A DNA stretch of 38,114 nucleotides. Origin: Psychrobacter sp. UBA3962. GTDB lineage: Bacteria; Pseudomonadota; Gammaproteobacteria; Pseudomonadales; Moraxellaceae. Positions within the stretch are counted from its first letter, which is position 1. Every line of letters begins with the position of its first letter. Under the pieces are notes generated by a model that saw only the letters and a program-made list of their open reading frames with translations, made no database searches and was not told where the DNA came from. Made by a program: the position numbers and the translations under genes. This document shows, piece after piece, positions 24,486 through 32,520 of this stretch. The stretch lies in assembly GCF_002385225.1 (NCBI RefSeq), contig NZ_DGDC01000050.1, forward strand, positions 1 to 38,114, given 5' to 3'.

Positions 24486-26144
24486 ATGTCTAATGAAAAC
24501 AACAGCACTGAACTAAAAGGAAAGTCGCTGAAATTTGCAATGGCTCAATCTCACTTTATGGTAGGTGACATCCAGAATAATATCCAAAAAATGCGTAGCT
24601 TGGCCATCGAAGCACGTGATAATGGTGCCGACATCATCGTATTCCCAGAGTTGGCCTTATTGGGATATCCTCCTGAAGACCTACTGCTGCGTCCAAGCCT
24701 GTCTGACCGAGTTAAAGCCGCTTTAAGCTCATTAACAGATATCAATGATATCGTTATGATTATCGGCTATCCCCATGTGGATTATCATGGCACCTTCAAC
24801 TCAGCAGCCATCATTCAAAATGGGCAACAAAAAGGCTTTTATCATAAGCAGTATCTCCCCAATTACGGGGTGTTTGATGAGCGCCGTTATTTTGACAAAG
24901 GTCGCAACCAAGTACTTTTTAATTATCAAGGCCTTACTATTGGCCTGCTAATCTGTGAAGACTTATGGCAAGAAGACCCTATCAAAGCCTTAAAAGATCA
25001 AGGCGCTGACCTAGTAGTAACCATTAACGCCTCTCCTTTTGAAGCCGGTAAGCAGCACACGCGCCAAGCTTTATTACGTAAAAGAGCCACCGATAACAAC
25101 TTACCCATCGTTTATGTGAATGCGGTAGGCGGTCAAGACGACCTGGTGTTTGATGGGGGCTCTATGGCGGTTCAAGCCAATGGCGACGTGGCCCATGAAG
25201 CGCCTCGTTTTTTAGAGCATCTACTATATGCCAGTTTCGATATCGAAAGCGGCCAATTCGATACTCAAGCTAAAGCACCCCTACAATTAAGTGCCGAATC
25301 AGAAACTTATCAAGCCTTAGTTGTGGGCTTGCGTGACTATGTCAACCATTCAGGCTTTGAAGGGGTTATCGTCGGTCTTTCAGGCGGTATCGATTCTGCA
25401 TTGACCTTATGTATCGCTGTTGATGCTTTAGGGTCAGATAAAGTATATGCAGTAATGATGCCGTATGAATACACGTCACAAATCAGCTTAGAAGATGCCC
25501 AAGCTCAAGCCCGCAGATTGAATGTGTCTTATACCGTTTGTCCCATCCATGACGCGGTAGCGGGTATGCGACATACCTTAGCACCTTTATTTAGTAAGGC
25601 CAAAATGGACACCACTGAGGAGAATATTCAGGCCCGTGCTCGCGGCATGATCTTAATGGCCTTGTCTAATAAATTTGGTCATCTGGTCATCACCACTGGC
25701 AATAAATCTGAAATGGCTGTGGGCTACTCGACCTTATATGGCGATATGGCTGGCGGATTTGATGTCTTAAAAGACGTTTACAAGACTCAAGTTTATGCCT
25801 TAGCCAATTATCGTAACCGTTTGGAGGACACTGATGTTATTCCTGAACGTGTTATCACGCGCGCGCCTTCAGCCGAGCTACGTCCCGACCAAAAAGACCA
25901 AGACAGCTTGCCGGATTACGAAGTGCTTGATGCCATCTTAAAAGACTATATCGATAACGATTTGGGCTTTAATGAGATTACCGCGAAAGGATTTGACCCT
26001 GATATGGTACGTCAGACCATTCGCTTAGTAGACAGAAGCGAATATAAGCGTCGTCAAGCGGCCATCGGTACCAAAGTCAGCCATAAGGCTTTTGGCCGTG
26101 AACGTCGTTATCCCTTGGTTAATGGTTGGAGCATTGAAAGCTAA
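24486..26144 (+). CDS. nadE: Glutamine-dependent NAD+ synthetase
   Basis: Final step of NAD synthesis: amidates deamido-NAD using ammonia released from glutamine. Two domains are fused in 552 residues. The N-terminal nitrilase-type amidase (about 15-265) has its triad Glu55 in VFPELALLG, Lys121 in YHKQYLPNYGVFDE and Cys157 in LICEDLW. The C-terminal synthetase has the ATP P-loop SGGIDS at 299-304 and the conserved GNKSE and GDMAGGFDVLKDVYKTQV stretches. AGGACC precedes the ATG at 24486. It is the glutamine-using type, unlike the single-domain ammonia-using E. coli enzyme. Alone in its transcript, with a strong terminator. Confidence 0.96.
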   Translation: MSNENNSTELKGKSLKFAMAQSHFMVGDIQNNIQKMRSLAIEARDNGADIIVFPELALLGYPPEDLLLRPSLSDRVKAALSSLTDINDIVMIIGYPHVDYHGTFNSAAIIQNGQQKGFYHKQYLPNYGVFDERRYFDKGRNQVLFNYQGLTIGLLICEDLWQEDPIKALKDQGADLVVTINASPFEAGKQHTRQALLRKRATDNNLPIVYVNAVGGQDDLVFDGGSMAVQANGDVAHEAPRFLEHLLYASFDIESGQFDTQAKAPLQLSAESETYQALVVGLRDYVNHSGFEGVIVGLSGGIDSALTLCIAVDALGSDKVYAVMMPYEYTSQISLEDAQAQARRLNVSYTVCPIHDAVAGMRHTLAPLFSKAKMDTTEENIQARARGMILMALSNKFGHLVITTGNKSEMAVGYSTLYGDMAGGFDVLKDVYKTQVYALANYRNRLEDTDVIPERVITRAPSAELRPDQKDQDSLPDYEVLDAILKDYIDNDLGFNEITAKGFDPDMVRQTIRLVDRSEYKRRQAAIGTKVSHKAFGRERRYPLVNGWSIES

Positions 26145-26190
26145 TAATAAGGCCGCTTTCACTCTTTCATCATTATCTAGATGATAAAAT

Positions 26191-26226
26191 AAAAGGAGCT
26201 TCAATGGGTTTGAAGCTCCTTTTTTA
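26191..26226. terminator. Bidirectional terminator, nadE and yggS
   Basis: Perfect 14-base stem (26191-26204 and 26210-26223, core GGAGCTTCAA/TTGAAGCTCC), 5-base loop, with A and T flanks between convergent genes. Confidence 0.88.
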
Positions 26227-26257
26227 TGCCCTAAGACTTAACTCAGTCTCTCAAAAG

Positions 26258-26953
26258 CTAGTCTCTTGCTCCAAAGATGGCACTTCCGACTCGCACCATC
26301 GTTGAACCCTGAGCTATAGCTTGCTCCATATCACCACTCATCCCCATACTCAGCGTATCCCACTGTGCTAATTCAGGATGAGCTTGCTTAATCTCATCAA
26401 ACAGCTTTTTAGTACGCTCAAAAGCATCGGTACCTTCTTTAGATGGAATAATCATGAGCCCACGTAAGCTTAGATTCTCATAGCCTTTAATAGCTGCAAT
26501 TAGCTTATCTAGCTCGCTAGGCAAACACCCTGACTTACTGTCTTCATTGTCTATATTGACTTGAACCAGCACATTGAGCTTATCTAAATTATCAGGGCGT
26601 TGATCATTAAGACGCTTGGCAATAATGTCACGCTCAATGGTATGTACCCAGTCGAAATTCTCGGCGATATCTCGGGTTTTATTACGTTGAATATGACCAA
26701 TATAATGCCATACGATATTAGCTACAACCTCAGTGCTAGCTTGCTCTTTAATTTGCGCCATTTTTTCTGCAGCTTCTTGCAGGTAGTTTTCACCAAAATG
26801 CTTCTGCCCTGCTTCGGCCAGCTCAATAACCATTTGCGCTGGTTTGGTCTTGGATACCGCCAATAAAGTAACTGTGTCTCGATTCGAAGCTATACACGCC
26901 TTATCAATTTGTTCGGTGACTTGTTGCCATCTTTGAAGCAGTGTTGGATTCAT
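26258..26953 (-). CDS. yggS: YggS family PLP-binding protein
   Basis: Single-domain TIM-barrel protein of the YggS/PROSC (PLP homeostasis) family, 231 residues. It binds pyridoxal phosphate without known catalytic turnover and affects amino-acid and vitamin B6 balance. The PLP lysine is Lys35 in LLAVSKTKP, with HFGENYLQE, HYIGHIQRNK and the phosphate-binding end MGMSGDMEQAI, all present. AGGTT is upstream of the ATG at 26953. It is divergent from pilT, the same arrangement as in Pseudomonas, where the yggS-pilT neighbourhood is conserved. No defects visible. Confidence 0.95.
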   Translation of the reverse strand: MNPTLLQRWQQVTEQIDKACIASNRDTVTLLAVSKTKPAQMVIELAEAGQKHFGENYLQEAAEKMAQIKEQASTEVVANIVWHYIGHIQRNKTRDIAENFDWVHTIERDIIAKRLNDQRPDNLDKLNVLVQVNIDNEDSKSGCLPSELDKLIAAIKGYENLSLRGLMIIPSKEGTDAFERTKKLFDEIKQAHPELAQWDTLSMGMSGDMEQAIAQGSTMVRVGSAIFGARD

Positions 26954-27206
26954 TATATTAACCTCATAAAATTTTTTTAACTTAATAATTTTGGTTATAC
27001 CGTAATTTTTGGCTATATAGTAATAGTAACATTTACCCCCCTCCCTGCTCTATGGGTAAATGTTTACAACCTCTGAACCCACTGTATCTTTGACTGCTAT
27101 TTAAAGAGTACGCTATGTGTGAGCCTTAACGAGTGTGAATTAACCCTAAAAAAGTCACTCATAAGGCGAACAGACTTGTTATGCTACCGATAACTATTAA
27201 TTGCAT

Positions 27207-27214
27207 AGGGAGGA
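27207..27214 (+). promoter_or_regulatory. Ribosome binding site deciding the GTG start of pilT
   Basis: AGGGAGGA ends 5-6 bases before a GTG at 27220. No ATG nearby is in frame with a comparable site. Confidence 0.8.
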
Positions 27215-27219
27215 CTTAA

Positions 27220-28323
27220 GTGCCTGACGCGCAAGTACTAAGCTTCAAAGATATTGAGTCTCTACTTGCTCATACTATTCAACATCAGGCTTCAGACATA
27301 CACCTATCCACTGGAATGCCCGCCATGTTACGCATTGCAGGTGATATGGTTGCGATAACTATGCCGGCCCTGCAAGAGATAGAAGTGGATGCCTTTATCA
27401 AAGCCACCATGAGTAACGCTCAATATAAAGGATTTCAAAATAACCTAGAGCTTGATTATGCCTTCTATATACCCGAAATGGGCCGCTTTAGAGTCAATGC
27501 ATTTACTCAAAACCGAGGAATAGCTGCTGTATTTAGAGTCATACCTTCCAAGGTCCCTAGCTTAGAGCAACTGAACTTAAATCGCTCTGCTAATCTGGAC
27601 CTAGCTTCCTCTATCACTAACCACCAAAACCCTCAGCCCGATAACCAAACTACTTTTGAGAAAATCGCCAACCTTCGCCAAGGTCTGGTACTGGTTACCG
27701 GCCCCACAGGCTGTGGCAAATCTACCACAGTAGCGGCTTTAATTGACCATATTAATAACACCAAGCCAGTCCATATCCTTACCATTGAAGACCCTATTGA
27801 GTTTATTCATGACTCAAAAAGAAGCTTGGTAAATCAAAGAGAGGTGTCTCAGCATACTTCCGATTTTAGCACTGCGCTTCGCTCTGCTTTAAGGGAGGAT
27901 CCTGATGTTATTGTCATTGGCGAGTTAAGAGATTTAAGCAGTATCCAGTTGGCACTTACGGCGGCTGAAACCGGGCACCTGGTCTTTGCCACCTTACATA
28001 CAAATTCAGCGACCAAAACCATAGACAGACTTATTGATGTCTTTCCTGCAGCCGAAAAAGAGATGGTCAGAGCCATGCTGTCAGAATCTTTACAGGCGGT
28101 CTTCTCTCAAGTCTTAGTGAAGCGTATCGATGGTGGACGTATTGCAGCCCATGAGATTATGGTTACTACCCCCGCCATTCGTAATTTAATTCGTCAAAAC
28201 AAATTGGCGCAAATGTACTCTGTCATTCAAACCAGTAATGGAATAGGGATGCGCACTTTTCAACAGTCGCTACAGCAGTTGGTAGACGATAAAATCATTG
28301 ACGCAGCTCATCTTACTGACTGA
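27220..28323 (+). CDS. pilT: Type IV pilus retraction ATPase PilT
   Basis: Hexameric ATPase driving pilus retraction and twitching at the inner membrane. The 367-residue product starts at GTG 27220 (strong ribosome binding site). Walker A GPTGCGKS is at 161-168, the Asp-box/Walker B region DPDVIVIGELRD around 227-238, and the His box ETGHLVFATLHT at 250-261; AIRNLIR, the PilT C-terminal motif, is present. There is an insertion of about 25 residues (about 122-147, NRSANLDLASS onward) ahead of Walker A compared with the 344-residue Pseudomonas protein. No pilU follows; fur lies next on the opposite strand. PilU-type could be considered, but the motifs fit PilT better. Confidence 0.92.
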   Translation: MPDAQVLSFKDIESLLAHTIQHQASDIHLSTGMPAMLRIAGDMVAITMPALQEIEVDAFIKATMSNAQYKGFQNNLELDYAFYIPEMGRFRVNAFTQNRGIAAVFRVIPSKVPSLEQLNLNRSANLDLASSITNHQNPQPDNQTTFEKIANLRQGLVLVTGPTGCGKSTTVAALIDHINNTKPVHILTIEDPIEFIHDSKRSLVNQREVSQHTSDFSTALRSALREDPDVIVIGELRDLSSIQLALTAAETGHLVFATLHTNSATKTIDRLIDVFPAAEKEMVRAMLSESLQAVFSQVLVKRIDGGRIAAHEIMVTTPAIRNLIRQNKLAQMYSVIQTSNGIGMRTFQQSLQQLVDDKIIDAAHLTD

Positions 28324-28370
28324 TTCGCATAAAAAAAGACCTTCTTAGTTAATCCCTAAAAATCACCCAC

Positions 28371-28397
28371 AAAAAAACCCGTCTAAAACGGGTTTCC
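28371..28397 (-). terminator. fur terminator
   Basis: Stem AAACCCGT/ACGGGTTT (28375-28382 and 28388-28395) with a 5-base loop and a T run on the minus strand, 71 bases after the fur stop. May also serve pilT weakly on plus. Confidence 0.8.
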
Positions 28398-28467
28398 TAA
28401 TAACAGTTAACTTAGCTTATAGTTTTGCTGCCATTAAATTCATGCCAACAAAATTGTCAATTCCTTG

Positions 28468-28905
28468 TTATGGTTTTTTGGCTGAATCTTGGCACTCTTC
28501 ATTTTCACATAAACCATATAGCACTAAAGAGTGGCCAGACAATCTAAATCCATGCTCTTCAGCCACCTTTAGCTGCTCTTGCTCAATGATTGGGTTATGA
28601 AATTCAATGATTTTTCCACACACATCACAGACCATATGATCATGGTGCTCATCTTGGGTAATCTCGAAGACAGATAAGTTGTTTTCAAAATTATGACGCT
28701 CGACAATGCCGGCTTGCTCAAACTGGGTTAGCACTCGATACACCGTGGCTAAGCCCACATCCTCTCCTTGCTCTATTAAAGCCTTATAGACCTCTTCAGC
28801 ACTCATATGGTGGTCTTCAGCACTCTCTAATAGCTCAAGGATTTTGATACGAGGCAAAGTAATTTTCAAACCCGCTTTACGTAACTCTTGATTGATGATT
28901 TTCAT
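28468..28905 (-). CDS. fur: Ferric uptake regulator Fur
   Basis: Iron-responsive DNA-binding repressor. The 145-residue product has the N-terminal winged helix (LRKAGLKITLPRIKIL, then SAEEVYKALIEQGEDVGLATVYRVL) and the C-terminal dimer domain with the metal cluster HHDHM. Zinc-type cysteines are in CDVCGK and the tail ENEEC. All expected features are present. AAGGAT precedes the ATG at 28905. It is divergent from bamE, an arrangement conserved in Pseudomonas and relatives. A palindrome upstream (28954-28975) could be a regulatory site, but it does not match the classical Fur box. Confidence 0.97.
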   Translation of the reverse strand: MKIINQELRKAGLKITLPRIKILELLESAEDHHMSAEEVYKALIEQGEDVGLATVYRVLTQFEQAGIVERHNFENNLSVFEITQDEHHDHMVCDVCGKIIEFHNPIIEQEQLKVAEEHGFRLSGHSLVLYGLCENEECQDSAKKP

Positions 28906-28953
28906 TGTAATCCTTATAACTTTATAATTTATGAGTGGAACCCGTGTTAAACT

Positions 28954-28975
28954 ACTAAATAATATAAAATTTAGT
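28954..28975. promoter_or_regulatory. Palindrome upstream of fur
   Basis: ACTAAAT and ATTTAGT (7-base arms) flank 8 bases, 49 bases upstream of the fur start. Operator-like in size, but it does not match the Fur-box half-site pattern. Confidence 0.35.
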
Positions 28976-29092
28976 TAAATACTCTCGTAAGTGGTAGGCA
29001 ATTGCAAGTAATTGACGTATCATTTATGAAAATCAGTTGAGCCTAGCTTAGACTAAATTCGAGGAATAGCCCATCACTTTAACTGGGTTATC

Positions 29093-29121
29093 TTACCAAA
29101 ACTTTATTATCAGTTTATAAT
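29093..29121 (+). promoter_or_regulatory. bamE sigma70 promoter
   Basis: TTACCA (29093-29098, 4 of 6 -35 matches) and a perfect TATAAT (29116-29121) with a 17-base spacer. The -35 element lies in a sequence TTACCAAAACTTT that repeats as TTACCAGAACTTT at 29121-29133, so it may also bind a regulator. Confidence 0.6.
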
Positions 29122-29209
29122 TACCAGAACTTTGGTAGTTTTCATAACTGTCTAAATCCTTAGAGGCTTACTCTAAAGGCTACATTAGGTAATTCTAAAA
29201 CGTGAAATT

Positions 29210-29584
29210 ATGAATATATTAAAAAAATTACTTTATCCTATTGCTATTACCGCCACGCTAACCCTATCAGCTTGTTCTATTTTTGGTGTCTACACCATTG
29301 ATTTACCTCAAGGGACTCCAATCACTCAAGCTCAAGCACAGCAAATTCAGCCTGGTATGAGCAAAAACCAAGTGCTGTATTTGCTAGGTAGCCCAGCTAT
29401 GCGTGATACCTTAGCGCCTAAGCGTTGGGATTATATTTACGACTATGCGCCAGGAACTTATGGAAAAAGAGAAGGCAAAGAAGTAATTACTAATGCCAGT
29501 CAGCATCTGATTATTTATTTTGATGATTCAGAAACTGTGGTCAATGTAGAAGGCATCGAAAGCCTTCCTACTAGCACTAAATAA
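29210..29584 (+). CDS. bamE: Outer membrane assembly factor BamE
   Basis: Lipoprotein subunit of the BAM complex for inserting outer-membrane beta barrels. The 124-residue protein has a signal peptide with lipobox LSAC (acylated Cys22), then the SmpA/OmlA domain: ITQAQAQQIQPGMSKNQVLYLLGSP followed by RWDYIYDYAPG. The length is typical. Ribosome binding site weak (GTGAAA). It is divergent from fur, as in Pseudomonas, where it is called OmlA. Asp at the second position after Cys is absent (Ser), consistent with outer-membrane sorting. Confidence 0.93.
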   Translation: MNILKKLLYPIAITATLTLSACSIFGVYTIDLPQGTPITQAQAQQIQPGMSKNQVLYLLGSPAMRDTLAPKRWDYIYDYAPGTYGKREGKEVITNASQHLIIYFDDSETVVNVEGIESLPTSTK

Positions 29585-29678
29585 CTATTCTTATATTAAT
29601 AAGTAACTTGTATTAGTAAGTAAACCGTTAGTCAGTTTCTACCTTCTCACGTTTAGCCCATGGTCTTTTGACTGAAAT

Positions 29679-29734
29679 AAGATAACCCTCGCTCCCTCTA
29701 AAAGCAATTGAAGGGTACTTGCGAGGGTTATCTT
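29679..29734. repeat. Long-stem inverted repeat between bamE and rnfH
   Basis: A perfect 14-base inverted repeat (AAGATAACCCTCGC 29679-29692, complement 29721-29734) with a 28-base loop that has an internal CCCT/AGGG pair. There is no T run on either side, so it is not a standard terminator though it lies between convergent genes. Confidence 0.6.
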
Positions 29735-29749
29735 AGCTTATATGTACAA

Positions 29750-30109
29750 CTACCCTTCCTTAACAGCTCGCTTTTTGCGTTTACGCATCGGGTCGATAGT
29801 CAACGGCCGATAAATCTCTATACGATCATGAGCTTGTAATACGTAGCTTAACAGCTTCTTCTGGGAAAACACTCCCACAGCCCAACTCTTATTATTGATT
29901 TGCTCATCTTGAGCATGCTCATCACACCACTGCTGTAAGCCAGGGTATTGCTCTAACCATCCTGACTGCTGCAAGGCTTGTAATAAAGTCGTGCCTTGAG
30001 CCACCGTCATCTCTAAATACAGACTTTCTGTGGCTGATGGGGCATAGGCCAAGCTTATAGGTAAGCCCGCCTGAGTTTTATCTAGAACATTGAGTGGGCT
30101 TGTAATCAT
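29750..30109 (-). CDS. rnfH: RnfH/RatB family ubiquitin-fold protein
   Basis: Small protein (119 residues from ATG 30109) of the RnfH family, a beta-grasp fold of poorly known function. I chose ATG 30109 because it overlaps the upstream gene's stop by four bases (ATGA), the normal coupled arrangement; the longer open frame to 30178 would overlap that gene by 73 bases. Recognisable parts are the SLYLEMTVAQGTTLLQAL segment, VGVFSQKKLLSYVLQAHDRIEIYRPL, and the conserved DPMRKRKKRA end. In E. coli it is beside RatA, but no RatA is here; instead a membrane protein precedes it. Confidence 0.88.
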   Translation of the reverse strand: MITSPLNVLDKTQAGLPISLAYAPSATESLYLEMTVAQGTTLLQALQQSGWLEQYPGLQQWCDEHAQDEQINNKSWAVGVFSQKKLLSYVLQAHDRIEIYRPLTIDPMRKRKKRAVKEG

Positions 30110-31227
30110 GACAATAACCAGCCTGCCACAGCCACAATAATCAGGATAGGCACTAAGATACGAATAGCCACGCGCCACAGGTTATAAACCCCTTCTGAAC
30201 TGAAGTTTAATGACTTACGCATGTGGCTAATTTTCATTTGCCAACCTGAGAAAATGGCCAATATTAATGCACTTACAACACTAACAACCACCAATAGCAC
30301 AGCCAAAGATTGAGGGTTAGCAATAACCACCAGCAATATAGTTAATACCATACTAATGGCAGTGGCAATCCATATACCAAATCTTTGGAATAGGTTGGCA
30401 ATTTGTGCACTGGCATAATGCATAAAAAATGCTGAAGCCGCCAATACCCCAAAGGCATAAACGATCGTAGTAATTGGAGCAAAGCTTCCTGTGGTAAATA
30501 TTAAAGCCATGCTACCAATGACCAACTGCGTCAACCAAATGGGCAATACCGTTTTTGTCGCAATCTCACGGGTATTACGCCCAATCTCTGCACTGTGATT
30601 AGGGTCACGGCTGACTAAAGGATTATTAAACCAGAATAAACCAGTTCCCACTCCCACACTCACTAACGCCAGTGTTACCGCTCTTGCCCACTCCCCTAAG
30701 CTAGGCTCAGTCATGATAAGAGTGATCGAGGATATATTAGTTACTGCTGCCATTACAAAGGCAACAGCAATCAATGCCAAAGAGGCTACTAAGGTGCTGC
30801 CGCCCAATAGGCTCAACATCGCAGCGATAATCACCATAATTACGCCTAAGGCATAATCAGGCACCTGTAGTGATAAACCTAGCTCTTGGGTAGCCTGTAG
30901 TAGATTGGCACTAACAGCATCAATACTTAAGCCAGCCACCACCAAGGACAGCAGTACCGTGAGCCACACGAAGCTACGCCAGATAGTACTGGTATCCGCC
31001 TCTCTGGTAAGCTCTTGAATGCCTTTAGCAGGTATTTTTTGACTACGATGTGCCAGTCCAATCTCTGCATATAATAGAGGCAGACCGACCACCACCATCG
31101 CCAATAGCCACATTAGCCAGAAATCTAGTTGACCAACAGGCGTAGGAATAAACCATCTAAATAGAAGGAGAGGCAGTAAGGCAGCAATAAATAGTGAGGC
31201 AAAACGATTTTGCATGCTGATATCCAT
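30106..31227 (-). CDS. NSS-like multi-pass membrane protein, divergent
   Basis: A 373-residue inner-membrane protein with about 11 predicted helices. Parts resemble the neurotransmitter:sodium symporter (NSS) family: GLPLLYAEIGLAHRS resembles TM2 of NSS, and LGEWARAVTLALVSVGVGTGLFWF resembles TM6. The GLGNxWRFPY motif of TM1, which makes the Na+/substrate site in true NSS transporters, is not seen; the N-terminus is instead short and hydrophobic. It is shorter than the usual 440-500 residues. It is thus either a diverged transporter or something else with the fold. Ribosome binding site weak; ATG 31215 is an alternative. It overlaps rnfH by four bases, so the pair is likely coupled. Confidence 0.7.
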   Translation of the reverse strand: MDISMQNRFASLFIAALLPLLLFRWFIPTPVGQLDFWLMWLLAMVVVGLPLLYAEIGLAHRSQKIPAKGIQELTREADTSTIWRSFVWLTVLLSLVVAGLSIDAVSANLLQATQELGLSLQVPDYALGVIMVIIAAMLSLLGGSTLVASLALIAVAFVMAAVTNISSITLIMTEPSLGEWARAVTLALVSVGVGTGLFWFNNPLVSRDPNHSAEIGRNTREIATKTVLPIWLTQLVIGSMALIFTTGSFAPITTIVYAFGVLAASAFFMHYASAQIANLFQRFGIWIATAISMVLTILLVVIANPQSLAVLLVVVSVVSALILAIFSGWQMKISHMRKSLNFSSEGVYNLWRVAIRILVPILIIVAVAGWLLS

Positions 31228-31388
31228 GGGTTGAAATTATAGTTTAGGTTTAGGTTAAATTTATAGGTAATGACAATCTAACTGATTTTGAACAGCCAAA
31301 TCAAATGTATTCGCGTATCTACAACGCTTATTTAAAATATTGGGTTAAATTATAAACTTTAAACACCTGCCCTAGATTTAAATCTACT

Positions 31389-31427
31389 AATAAACAAAAA
31401 CCCCGAAGAACGGGGTTTTTGTTTATT
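31389..31427 (-). terminator. Cytochrome c4 gene terminator
   Basis: A perfect 17-base stem (31389-31405 and 31411-31427, core AACCCCG/CGGGGTT) with a 5-base loop and a T-rich tail on the minus strand. Confidence 0.88.
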
Positions 31428-31451
31428 AAATCTCTTTAGCTACTTTGACTA

Positions 31452-31502
31452 AGGTAGCTTTATTAGCTTTTATCCAATAAGACTCAGCCGATAAAGCTAC
31501 CT
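31452..31502 (-). repeat. Second inverted repeat after the cytochrome c4 gene
   Basis: A perfect 12-base inverted repeat AGGTAGCTTTAT/ATAAAGCTACCT (31452-31463 and 31491-31502) with a 27-base loop, between the c4 stop and its terminator. No T run follows. Confidence 0.6.
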
Positions 31503-31512
31503 AGCCACTAAA

Positions 31513-32178
31513 TTAGTGAACAGCACTAACAAACTGCGATAAGATTTTGATATCACGGTCGCTAAGTCTTGCAGCAACCACTTGCATCATACCTTTCTCA
31601 CCTTCTTTAGCAGCATCGTTAATACGTTTTTGATCTTTAGCTACATCATCTTCACGACCTGCAGCACGGAACATTTTTAATTGTAGACCAATGTATTCAG
31701 CATGCTGACCACCAATACGTGGGAAGGCAGCATAAGCGTTACCTGCGCCTTTAGGATCATGACACCCTGCACAGCCAATAACACCACGCTTTTTATCGCC
31801 CCCTAAGAACAACTTGCCCGCTTCTTCAGCAGTGGCTGGGTTACCTGCAAAAGCACCCCATGGTTTTTGTTCTGAGTAATAACCAGCAACGTTTGCTAGA
31901 TCTTGTTCGTTTAGAGTAGCGATCTGACCTTGCATGATACCGTTAATACGATATCCTGTTTTAAAATCTCTCAATTGTTTGAAAATATAGCGAACATTTT
32001 GACCGCCAAGGTTAGGCTGAGTGGGGACAACACTAGTCCCTGTCATGCCGTGACAGGCAGCACAGTTCTCTTCAACAATTTTTTGACCGGCTGCAGCATC
32101 ATATTTAGGCACAGTGATAACTGCACTGGCGCTGATACTGGCAACACATAGGCTGGTGGCAACGAGCAATTTTTTCAT
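31513..32178 (-). CDS. Cytochrome c4 (dihaem, periplasmic)
   Basis: Periplasmic electron carrier, 221 residues. A signal peptide (about 1-19, ASA cleavage) is followed by two similar class I c-type domains. Haem motifs are CAACH (Cys39, Cys42, His43) and CAGCH (Cys136, Cys139, His140); probable Met axial ligands are Met82 in NGIMQGQ and one in EKGMMQVV. It probably passes electrons from the bc1 complex to a terminal oxidase. AGGA precedes the ATG at 32178. The neighbouring c5 gene and engB match the order seen in Pseudomonas-like bacteria, where c4 and engB are divergent. Terminator downstream. Confidence 0.95.
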   Translation of the reverse strand: MKKLLVATSLCVASISASAVITVPKYDAAAGQKIVEENCAACHGMTGTSVVPTQPNLGGQNVRYIFKQLRDFKTGYRINGIMQGQIATLNEQDLANVAGYYSEQKPWGAFAGNPATAEEAGKLFLGGDKKRGVIGCAGCHDPKGAGNAYAAFPRIGGQHAEYIGLQLKMFRAAGREDDVAKDQKRINDAAKEGEKGMMQVVAARLSDRDIKILSQFVSAVH

Positions 32179-32520
32179 TGTAGTCTAATCCTACTAAATC
32201 TTTCAGGCGGTAGCTAAGCAACTATAACTTTAACTCTGAAATGATGATACCCAAACCTTAACTATAAGGTATCCCTTAACCCAAATATAGGGGCAAGCTA
32301 TCAGTGCATGGTTCAGTTATAACTACTCACAGAGAATAATTAATGCCATTATTATATCAATAGTTTTGTAAAAATAGCTACCTATCCGTGACATATTAGT
32401 CAATACGTAGCAATAAATCTTACTTAATCTGACTTATAAAGACAAAAAGCCCTGATTTAATCAGGGCTTTGCGACATAATGATGTAGGTAAAAGTAGTAA
32501 TATTGACTCAAAATCAAAGC
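32179..32520. other. Region between cytochrome c5 and c4 genes
   Basis: 342 bases, mostly AT-rich, with the c5 terminator at 32441-32472. The c4 promoter must be here; I see no convincing consensus pair. No gene. Confidence 0.5.
32441..32472 (-). terminator. Cytochrome c5 gene terminator
   Basis: Perfect 12-base stem AAAGCCCTGATT/AATCAGGGCTTT (32446-32457 and 32459-32470) with T run on minus, about 50 bases after the c5 stop. Confidence 0.87.

Larger units (their letters stand above)
28906..29209. other. fur/bamE divergent region
   Basis: 304 bases holding the fur palindrome, the bamE promoter at 29093-29121 and a second copy of its -35-containing sequence downstream. No gene. Confidence 0.5.

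Noticed and set aside
30110..30178. Longer RnfH starting at 30178
   Set aside because: It would overlap the upstream membrane gene by 73 bases; the ATGA overlap at 30106-30109 explains the start better.
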